NCBI GenBank assembly: GCA_946902985.2
Contig: OX336389.2
Span: forward strand, 1,288,970,792-1,289,034,791
Direction of reading: 5' to 3'
Origin: Meconema thalassinum
Lineage: Eukaryota; Arthropoda; Insecta; Orthoptera; Tettigoniidae
Length of the DNA stretch: 64,000 bases
Position numbers and translations under genes: made by a program. Below, one piece after another: positions 56,370 to 64,000 of the stretch; position 1 is the stretch's first letter, and each line of letters opens with the position of its first letter. The notes under the pieces are model-generated. The model saw only the letters and a program-made list of their open reading frames with translations, made no database searches and was not told where the DNA came from.

Positions 56370-56715
56370 CATTGATCCCTGTTGATTTGTCCCTTTGGAC
56401 TGGTCCCTGTTGACTAGCCCCTTTTGGACGGGCCCTTTTTGAATGGAGTTATTTTTGACGGGTCCCTGTGGACAGGTCCTTTTGGCTGATCCCTTTGGAC
56501 CGGACCCTTTGACATAATTTGGATAATTGGATAACCTATGGACTGGCCCATGCAATTATCCAAATTATGTCAAAGGGTCCGGTCCAAAGGGATCAGCCAA
56601 AAGGACCTGTCCACAGGGACCCGTCAAAAATGACTCCATTCAAAAAGGGCCCGTCCAAAAGGGGCTAGTCAACAGGGACCAGTCCAAAGGGACAAATCAA
56701 CAGGGATCAATGAAA
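56370..56715. repeat. Degenerate short repeats flanking the palindrome centre
   Basis: On both sides of the centre a degenerate unit of about 15 bp (forms of AAAGGGACCAGTCC, AAAAGGGCCCGTCC) repeats some ten times, left 56370-56520 and right 56562-56715. The element therefore folds on a repeat-rich core. Confidence 0.7.
56530..56552. other. Palindrome spacer, 23 bp
   Basis: The arms' last paired bases are GGATAATTG (56521-56529) and CAATTATCC (56553-56561). Only GATAACCTATGGACTGGCCC plus ATG lies between, leaving no room for a unique region. Confidence 0.85.
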
Positions 56716-57732
56716 AGGGGGGAGCGCGTCATGTAAGTCGTTGCGCGCCGCCGCCGTGAGAATATAAGTGTTTATCAGCAGTCTCCGGCAATGTTCGGGA
56801 GAGTAACCTTGAAAAGTAGCTGAAACTCGGTAGTCGAAAGCATAGCTTGACCCGTTTCTTACCTCTATGACAAGGTAAGGTTAGGTAAATTTAGGTTATG
56901 TTATGTGAGCTGAGGTTAAGTCTTAAAATATTCCCTCTCTTATGTGTTCAAAGCCGATTCACCCTGAACAGTCAGCCAAAACTTTAAATATGTATATATC
57001 ATTACATAAAGAATTAAAGCAAACTTAATTAATTATGAATGGCGTTTTTTGTTACTGTTCAATGTAGACAGAATATATGCATTAAATGATAGACTCAACA
57101 CAAAATGTTTTGATTGTTGACTTGTGTTATTGATAAATTGGTTTAATGTTAGGGGCAGTGCACACTTTCCATGTCGAAAATTTATATATGCTAGAAGGAT
57201 GGTGTTGCAAACTTTTGATGTGTATTTCCAAATTTCCTGCATAGTCTATTTCATAGAATTTTCCTGTAACTTAAAATTTCATGCTGATTTTGTCTTTGTG
57301 TGTTTGACATTGTAACTACAATGGTTGATTGGATATTCTTTGTCAACTTTCAAATCATGTAATTCAAGTCAGATATGTTGGAATTTTTGTTCATGTGTGA
57401 AGCTATCAAGTACCGATACCTAATTGGTTACACAACTGTTTCATAATGAAAATCTTGATCTCTGATTCATTGGAGAACTGTTTACGCTTGTCTGAACCAA
57501 GACTAACTGACTACTCACTGCTAAGGATTAGAAATTACATTTACTCAAATCACATTCTAGTAAAAAAGATCATGACTACTATAAACTGCTACCACTCTTC
57601 CACCACTTTGCTAACACATTTATACCATTTGACTCTCACTTTTGCTCTTACTTTAAACTGCACATACTACAAACAATCATTTTTATTATCGAGTTAACTT
57701 TACTAGAGATTAGTTTATGCTGAACAGTTGAC

Positions 57733-58435
57733 ATGGAAGTATCAACGACTAGCTATGGTAAGCCATGTGCTTACTATAAAGGATATGCATATATTGTAAA
57801 AAGAACTAATAAAAATGGAACTGTTATTTGGTGCTGTTCGAAACAACGATCTAAAAAGTGTCGAGGAATGATTAAGACAAAAGGCTCCAACATACTTATT
57901 TCAATCGATCATCATTGTAAATCTCAAAATAATACTCATTTAAATGGACAAAATACTCTAACCAAGGTAAAAAAAGCAAGACCAAGAAAAAAATAGTGTG
58001 GCTCAAGATAGTGCTTTGTTTGTTAAAGAGCATTTATTATCTCCTGAAAAAGACATGTTAGGACAGTCGTTAACATCTAAGAAACCTCTAACACTATCAA
58101 AGACAACACAAACTATGCCAAAGGTTGTTGCATTGCAAGATGAACAAAAAGGATTAGATAGTAATAGTGATGATGATTATATTGATGATAATTATATTGA
58201 TGATGATAACCATGATGATGATGATGATTATGATGATAATGATGATGATGATGATGATGATAATGGTTTACACCCAAAAAAATCATATGTTAAATTTGTT
58301 TACTGGAACAATCCCAGTAAGCTAATCCAGCGGCTTCAGTACTTGCATACCTGTAAACAGGCTGGTCATACTAAATATGAGGAAGAACTTTTGGATATAG
58401 AAAATGAGCTTCGTGATGCTAAAATTATAGTGTAA
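57733..58435 (+). pseudogene. FLYWCH-type gene 1, right arm
   Basis: The first 60 residues are a FLYWCH zinc finger: KPCAYYKGYAYIVKR, the TVIWCCSKQRSKKCRG block with its Cys pair, and a closing ISIDHHC with the His pair. Such fingers bind DNA and occur in transposon-derived regulators. The frame stops at 57996 after a Lys/Arg-rich stretch at an A7 run. The next frame, from 57998, continues with QDSALFVKEHLLSPEKDML, PLTLSKTTQTMPKV, an Asp run of about 30 residues coded by GAT repeats, then VYWNNPSKLIQRLQYLHTCK and the C-terminus to 58435. That second part matches the ends of the Polinton protein at 45315, so the gene looks like a finger fused to a shortened DUF8207-like protein, now broken by a one-base indel. 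Confidence 0.65.
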
Positions 58436-58481
58436 TGAATCCATGTAACCGCTTAAACTATTTCTTAACAATACATGTAAT

Positions 58482-58747
58482 ATTTTCTACCACTTTGCTA
58501 CCACTTTGCTACCACTTTTCTAGTGTGCTACCACTTTTCTACCACTTTGCTACCACTTTTCTACTACTTTTCTGCCACTTTTCTACCACTTTTCTAGTTT
58601 GCTACCACTTTTCTACCACTTTGCTACCACTTTTCTACTACTTTTCTGCCACTTTTCTACCACTTTTCTACCACTTTGCTACCACTTTTCTACCACTATG
58701 TTACCAATTGTCTACCACTTTGCTACCACGTTTCTACCACTTTTCTA
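58482..58747. repeat. 11-bp minisatellite, right arm
   Basis: TACCACTTTTC / TACCACTTTGC units, the mirror of 54356-54617, between the two FLYWCH-type genes. Confidence 0.85.
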
Positions 58748-58858
58748 TTACTTTAAACTGTACGAATTAAATATAAAAGCCAACGCTAAATAATTCAATT
58801 ACCAGAACAGAGATAACCTTTGTAGTGTGCAAATCATACTAACAGGTTAGTTACTACT

Positions 58859-59315
58859 ATGGAACTTACTACAACTAACCGAGGTAAACAACGTGTACTC
58901 TATAAAGGCTACTCTTATAACTATAGACGACAAAATGTAAAAGGAATAATATTCTGGCGATGCTCAAAACAGAGGTCAACAAGATGTCGAGGCAATATGA
59001 AAAGTAGAAATGGTGTGGTTTTAAGTGTGAGTGATCAGGCGATGTAGTGCTCCAGACAAAACACTAATGGTGTTGACAAAAAATCATCAGAATGCTAAAA
59101 AGTTAGTACAAGAGAAAGATGTTGCTACTCAAAATAGTGCATTGTTTGTTGAGCAACGTTTAACCCCTGTTGTAAAAGTTATGTTGTATCCATCTTCCAC
59201 GCCTCAAGAGTCATCAACATCACAGACTATGCAAGAAGTAGTGTTATTGTTGTTTAAAGGGGCTGAACTACAAAGTCATCTGCCCTTGATATGCAAGTGG
59301 ATCGAAAAGGACTAG
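58859..59315 (+). pseudogene. FLYWCH-type gene 2, right arm
   Basis: From the ATG at 58859 the frame gives GKQRVLYKGYSYNYRRQ and IIFWRCSKQRSTRCRGNMK, the same finger layout as gene 1, but the frame shifts near 59035, before the His pair. The second frame (59031-59315) has a Lys-rich linker, then QNSALFVEQRLTPVVKVML, which matches the SALFV block of gene 1. It ends early, without the acidic run or the YWN block. It is therefore a truncated tandem paralogue of gene 1. No separate function can be assigned. Confidence 0.6.
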
Positions 59316-59505
59316 ATAGTAATAGACAAAAGAGAATTGTAGTTTGTATATAACTATTGTACAAGTACTTACATTAAATAAATAAAAATAGTGTATGGGT
59401 ATTGTCTGTTTTTCTTAATTGCTATCCCTATGTCCCACTATTAATGCAATTGTTAACCATCAACAGTCTCTGACTATGTTCGCAAAGAGAGTGACCTTAA
59501 ACAAT

Positions 59506-59551
59506 ACACTCTATTTATGGTTTGTGTATCGAGTACACAATAATAGAGTGT
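59506..59551. repeat. Hairpin beside the tRNA, right arm
   Basis: The mirror of 53548-53593. The outer stem is identical; the inner stem has one base changed (GTATCGAGTAC here). Confidence 0.6.
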
Positions 59552-59578
59552 GGTCAAGCCATGTTGAGGCAATAGTTA

Positions 59579-59664
59579 TATCAGGTAAGGGATTCGAACC
59601 CTTGCTTTCTTGTACAGAAAATTTGAACTTAAGTCAAACACCATAACCACTCGGTCAACCTGAC
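59579..59664 (-). tRNA. tRNA-Leu(UAA), right arm
   Basis: Identical in sequence to the copy at 53435-53520 and in mirror position. All 86 nt are conserved although the arm elsewhere has substitutions and indels. One tRNA is too short to tell selection from chance. Confidence 0.85.
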
Positions 59665-59939
59665 TGTTACTAATTTAATTATTTTTGTGGACTTGAGTGT
59701 TTATAAAACTTTTTCCAGTATACATTGACTAAACCACTTGTTTGTTTTGAAATATAGATTTTGTTTTGTTTGACCATAACATTGCAGTTATGAGTCTTGT
59801 GAACTGGGTGTTTAATATAGGGTTAAAGGCATTTTAAAATAATTTTAGAAAAGCTCTTAGGTATCGTGTCATGGGTTTTAGTAATGCATTACTGTTCGTT
59901 GACTAACATTTACCGTTACACAACATTATTTTGGTGAGC

Positions 59940-60005
59940 TCTACGTGTTGTTTTGAGTCGTCAGTCTTTTGACTGGTTTGATGCTGATCTCTATGCCTCC
60001 CTGCC
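59940..60005 (+). repeat. Short remnant of a widespread arthropod repeat
   Basis: GTCGTCAGTCTTTTGACTGG followed by TTTGATGCTGATCTC resembles a core sequence I know from many arthropod interspersed repeats. The mirror copy is at about 53095-53160. Function and exact family unknown. Confidence 0.4.
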
Positions 60006-60968
60006 CCGAGCGAAACGTCTCATTTCTATATAGCTACCACACCCTACATTCAAGGCTATCTGTTTAACATATTATAACCTTGGATCTCCCCTACAAGCTC
60101 TTGGGTTCAATTCCTAGATTTAACACAAACTTTTAAAAGTGGTATGACAACTAAAACTAGTCTACTCAGTCTCGGGTGGTCCAAATAAGTAGAGAGGGTT
60201 TGATTCACACCTCAACCATAGAGCACCATGTTCTTTTTTTTAAATAATGATAGCCATTTGTTCAATTTCACATTTCACACATTGCAATTTGTCAATTTTC
60301 CATTTGCATTTTTTTAAATGACAGTTTGATGTTTTTCAATTTCATGATATGGAAACATGGATTTTTCCATTTTTATATTTACACATTTGTCAATTTCCCA
60401 TTTGCATATATTTTCTTAAATGTCCGTTTAAGGTTTTTAAATTTTGTCTATATGGAAACTTGGATTTTCCATTTTGCTGTTTACAAATTTTTTATATATT
60501 TATTTTGTGTATGTTGAAAAAAATCGATATTTCCAAAACAAGATTTTTATTTTTCATTTTATGATTTTGTAAATGATCTTAATGTGAGTGCTTGACCATG
60601 GATTTTCCATTTTTCTGTTTACAAATTTTTTATATATTTATTTTGTGTATGTTGAAAAACGATATTTTCAAAACAAGATTTTTTATTTTTCATTTTATGA
60701 TTTTGTAAATGATCTTAATGTGAGTGCTTGACCATGGCAATAATACAGTCTATCTATGTGTTAGCGAAACCGTCGAGTCTTATTACTACTGCAAGTAAGA
60801 ATGTTTTACAAAATAATGACTATCTAACACTGCATTTGAAAACCAAACAATTGAAGTTCAATCGCAATCGAATGAATGGTATATGAACGCAAACGGAACT
60901 TTGTTGAATCGACTCGTGCGCCGTAACTCATTTGTAGAAACTACTCGTGCGCTACCTATTGTAAAATA

Positions 60969-61721
60969 GATGTCTATTCCAAAATGGCCTTTGTTGAACC
61001 TGTGCGTCGCAAGTCTGGCCCACTAGTTACCAAGGCCTTTCAACATATTATCCAACACTCCAAACGTCAACCTCAGCTGCTACAAACTGACCAGGGGAAA
61101 TAATTTTTCAACAAGGATTTCTCCAGTTTTCTCAAATCTAAGGATATTCACCATTACACCACGTACAGCAACCTCAAAGCCAGTGTGGTCGAACGGTTCA
61201 ACCGAACATTGAAAACCCATATGTGGAAAGCGTTAACCGCTCAGGGCACGTATCGCCGGTTGGACATGTTACCTGAGCTAGTATCACGTTACAATGACAC
61301 CAAACATAGAACGATTGGGACCAAGCCACGTCTCGTAACTAAAAATATTCAGCGATTGGATAAACTGTTTAACCCCATAAAAACAGCCGATCCTAAACGT
61401 CACCGACTGAAAATTGGGGATTTTGTTCGTGTGAGCAAATTTAAGTCTGCCTTCAATAAGGGCTACACGCCTCAGTGGGGGACTGAACTATTTCGAATTC
61501 GTCGAGTCAACTTGGACACTCCAGTCACCTATTTACTCGAGGACCTCAACCGTCAACCCATAAAAGGTAGATTTTATCTCCATAAACTTCAGAAAACAGC
61601 ATTTCCTCAGCATTATCTTGTGGAAAAAGTGTTGAAACAAAAAGGAAATAAACTCTATGTCAAATGGTTAGGGTTTAACTCCACGTTTAATTCTTGGATC
61701 AATAAATTACATGTTGCGTGA
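60969..61721 (+). pseudogene. Polinton integrase with chromodomain, right arm
   Basis: The similarity begins abruptly at DVYSKMAFVEPVRRKSG, so the zinc-binding domain and the WQxD segment with the first catalytic Asp are missing. The second Asp is in LLQTDQGK, directly followed by TAA (61101-61103) where Glu is usual. The catalytic Glu is in VVERFNRTLK, 33 residues after that Asp, as in Polinton/retroviral integrases. From 61185 the frame is open: THMWKALTAQGTYRRLD, RYNDTKHRTIGTKPR, an SH3-like part (IGDFVRVSKFKSAFNKGYTP, then WGTELFRIRRV) and a chromodomain (HYLVEKVLKQKGNKLYVKWL, ending NSWI). It cannot catalyse; the C-terminal part could still be made. Confidence 0.82.
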
Positions 61722-63556
61722 ACCTGTGTACTTTTTATTTATTCACACATGTTGTACACCACCTATATATAGCTCTGTGTGTACAGCGCTCCGCGCTTCG
61801 TGCATGTTCATACATGTTTGTCTTTCCCTTTCCACCTGTGTTCTCTCTTACATTACCTCTCCCCCTCTCCCCCCCCCTCCCTCCACCTACCACCACTGCT
61901 GTTCGCAGCTCTTGCCTATCTATTGGTTGTGACATCATTCCCACAAGTTAGATCATACTTTTTACTGATTCAGCGATTCCCACGCTTTGAACATTCTGTT
62001 ATCAGGCACGTGGACAGCTAACGTCCAAGGTGAACACCTGTGGCAGATCAAATTTCACGTCAACTTGCATTTTGTCACGTACGAAGCAAAACAGGATGTA
62101 ACTTGTTAACAGTTATCGCGCACGTGGACAGCAAACGTCCCAAGCGAACACCTGCGGTAGATCAAATTTCACCTGAACTTGCATTTTGTCACGTACGAAG
62201 CAAGACAGGATGTCACTGGTTTAGCGTGCATGTGGTTTCACACATGTTCACATGCCTTTCGCTCTACCCTGCCACCACAATGGTCAGATTATTTCACCTT
62301 CAAGCGTCACCTGTTGTCAAGTCAGATCGGCGCCTTCCAATAAGCTCAAATGACTTTCACCTCCTGCTCCTCTGCAAGTTGGTTTTCTCTACTCGCTTCG
62401 ACCAACATAGAACCAAGTTCTCATTACCGTTTACACTTTAAAGGTAAAATGTGTGAAAAAATGCACCCTCGCTCTGTCATAAACCGACCCGTCGAAATAT
62501 CGATTGATCTATTGAACACAGCCACCGTGTTCAGCGACACACACACACACACACCCAGCCGTATCGTCTCTCTCAACCACCACGCTTTATAAACATTATA
62601 AACAGGTAACGGTAATGAATTTTTTTCAACATGTACGGCGTTAGGCCCTTTGTGAATTATTTTTTGGAAAAAATATCTATCACATTTGAAAGGGGGCGTT
62701 AGCCCGAGTCCTAGGACACCTCGTACACGTCTCTACGGTTATGGGTCCGTGAGATATCGGCAAAAATCACAAAAAACACGTGTTTACCCCAAAATCGAGT
62801 TTCCATTTTTTAAATATAACGAGTGGTCCATAGCAGAGAGGACGTCAGCCCGAGTCCTTGGACCTGTCGTACACGCCTCTAGCATACTTGGTTCGCGAGA
62901 TATAGCAAAAAGTCTAAAATCACGTTTTTCCCCCAAAAAAGACCGTGTTTCCAGATTTTCACCTTTTCGACACCTACATTCCCGTAAAGAGCACGACGAG
63001 ACGAAAAAAACGAATCCAAGCACGCCCTCCTAGCTTGGCTCCTTCCATTCCAAGGTCGCAGGGGCTCCCAACTTCCTAAGTGTAGCAGCTCCCGTGTTAC
63101 CCCACTACTACAGGTTTTCATTCTAGAGACTTGAAATTTATTTTGGGGGTAGAGGGGTAGGGATCATTGATTTATGTCAAACAAACTTTTTTGTAGAGTT
63201 CCTAGTTTCCAAAATATAGAATTTTCAAACTTTGAGTGTTTTCAAAAAAACATAAAAAATAAAAAATAAATTATTACAAAAATAAAGGTCATAAAGACCA
63301 TTTGTTTGAGCCATAGCACAACGCTCTATCCTGTTTGGTTTTCAAACTATCACCAACTTTCGAAAACGAAAAAAAATCAAAAAATTTCAAAAATATAACG
63401 AGTGGTCCATAGCAAAGAGGACGTCAGCCCGAGTCCAACGACACCTCATTTGTCAAAATCGGACCATGCGTTCGAGAAATATTTAACATGGCTGAGGCTT
63501 AGTAGTGGGGCAAGGAGGGTTCTGGAGCGGCCTAGAACCATCATCACTCCCCTACT

Positions 63557-64000
63557 AACGAAGTCTTCTCGGACGGACTTATCATAAAGTTATCGTAACG
63601 CCAGGCTTAACTGAGACAAGCCTGCTATATCTGTAGTTTCGTTAAATAGAATCGCATAAAACCCAGCCGTCAGCACTCGTTTTAGAATTTCTTCAGAGGT
63701 CTCTAAGCTGCAGCAGTTGATAAGCTCGTTCTGCGTGGTCTTGCTTACGTAGATTGCTCTCGCTCTGGAGTTCTTCAGCTGTCCAGCTAAAACGGTGTCT
63801 CCGCTGTCCATGCGAAACCTGAGAATTTGTGAAAATGTGCCTTCAAATTGCGATTTTGATGTACTACCTTTATTCTTATCATTGAGTTCAGAGTCACCTT
63901 CGTTTGACAACTCGACGCATCCATCATCCTCACTGCCTCGAAGAGGAATGTTATTTCTTCCACAGAAAATTATGAATTTGAGGATTGGCTTCAGTCTTTC
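63557..64000 (-). pseudogene. hAT transposase, DUF4371-type N-terminal part
   Basis: The first six bases (63557-63562) are the duplicated target aacgaa. The minus-strand frame enters from beyond the window with RLKPILKFIIFCGRNNIPLR and continues with FRMDSGDTVLAGQL, CCSLETSEEILKRV and FNETTDIAGLSQLSLALR, the canonical DUF4371 block just ahead of the first catalytic region. A TAA follows at about 63590-63592. The reading after it (YDKSVREDFV) matches the family again and leads into the insertion point. The remainder is at 47685-49544. The gene was therefore probably already decaying, or has decayed since the insertion. Confidence 0.78.

Larger units (their letters stand above)
49545..56529 (+). 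repeat. Left arm of the palindrome
   Basis: The outer 1.8 kb (49545-51377) has no gene but holds a subterminal motif (ACTCGGGCTGACGTCCTC) at about 49671 and 50242 and, diverged, at 50393. It also holds a direct repeat pair of about 115 bp near 50880-51090 around CACGTACGAAGCAAGACAGG. Genes in this arm read leftwards. Confidence 0.9.
49545..63556. mobile_element. Palindromic Polinton-derived element, 14.0 kb
   Basis: The ends are AGTAGGGGAGTGATG (49545) and its inverse ending CCCCTACT (63556), flanked by a perfect 6-bp duplication aacgaa (49539-49544 and 63557-63562). The whole element is an inverted repeat: arms of 6985 and 7004 bp around a 23-bp spacer. A 5'-AG terminus, 6-bp duplication and an integrase with C-terminal chromodomain are Polinton/Maverick hallmarks. 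A full Polinton is 15-20 kb with a DNA polymerase, capsid proteins, protease and ATPase; none of these is found here. Each arm carries integrase, two FLYWCH-type genes and a tRNA-Leu. The arms differ by scattered substitutions and small indels. It is inserted in a hAT transposase gene. Confidence 0.88.
56553..63556 (-). repeat. Right arm of the palindrome
   Basis: The inverse of 49545-56529; coordinates map by a sum of about 113082 at the centre, 113099 through most of the arm and 113101 at the tips, so net indels are small. Genes here read rightwards. The outer 1.8 kb (61722-63556) is gene-free like its mirror. Confidence 0.9.

Noticed and set aside
56346..56736. Mirror ORFs of 69 residues at the palindrome centre
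   Set aside because: They are translations of degenerate 15-bp repeats (KGPV/QGPV-like units) and have no independent support.
60060..60130. Possible second tRNA in the palindrome arms, from a GGTTCAATTCC B-box-like motif (mirror near 52990)
   Set aside because: The T stem pairs poorly and no acceptor, D arm or anticodon stem could be laid out around it.
1..64000. CRISPR arrays, bacterial operons or ribosome-binding sites
   Set aside because: The short tandem repeats lack unique spacers of constant length, and all recognisable genes are eukaryotic mobile elements.

Overview
This window reads as repeat-rich nuclear DNA of an arthropod, most likely an insect; the host group is inferred only from the transposon families and SINE-like repeats. 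No complete host gene is visible. The only host-gene candidates are two short 3'-terminal exons, at 799-954 and 14260-14337. Almost everything else is mobile DNA, much of it nested and fairly young, because the LTR pairs are nearly identical and the target-site duplications (TSDs) are still perfect.

Layout, left to right. 1-5.4 kb: a SINE-like head, a terminal exon, a 2.1 kb foldback element built from inverted modules, a tRNA-derived SINE and a dead mariner-type transposase. 5.4-14.0 kb: an RTE-like LINE fragment split by Ty3/Gypsy element A (6365-13720, TSD acag), which has lost RNase H and most of integrase. 16.6-31.0 kb: Ty3/Gypsy element B (16577-30997, TSD atat), a 14.4 kb retrotransposon on the minus strand with gag, an OTU-type cysteine protease ORF, pol, and an unusually long 6 kb 3' region. 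31.9-32.8 kb: Polinton/Maverick debris (protease and a structural-type protein). 34.6-35.5 kb: SINE copies. 37.4-43.9 kb: Ty3/Gypsy element C (TSD tgac), which keeps gag and a pol stub, with two further insertions inside it. 44.7-47.2 kb: Polinton debris on the plus strand (packaging ATPase, a Polinton-associated protein, integrase). 47.7-64.0 kb: a hAT transposase pseudogene on the minus strand, split by a 14.0 kb element at 49545-63556.

That last insertion is the most remarkable object here. It begins AGTAGGGG and ends CCCCTACT, is flanked by a perfect 6-bp duplication (aacgaa), and is a near-perfect palindrome: two 7.0 kb arms around a 23-bp spacer. Its 5'-AG termini, 6-bp TSD and Polinton-type integrase with a C-terminal chromodomain mark it as Polinton-derived. 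Each arm also carries two FLYWCH-finger genes and a canonical tRNA-Leu(UAA). The integrase lacks its N-terminal part and carries the same nonsense codon in both arms, so the element looks like a defective, self-complementary genome that was integrated in trans.

Other points: elements A and C share a UUUAAAC slippery heptamer in the same codon phase at the gag-pol junction, and element C has a stem-loop six nucleotides downstream. Element B encodes a complete-looking OTU domain between gag and pol. Family names come from recognising motifs by eye; no database search was run.
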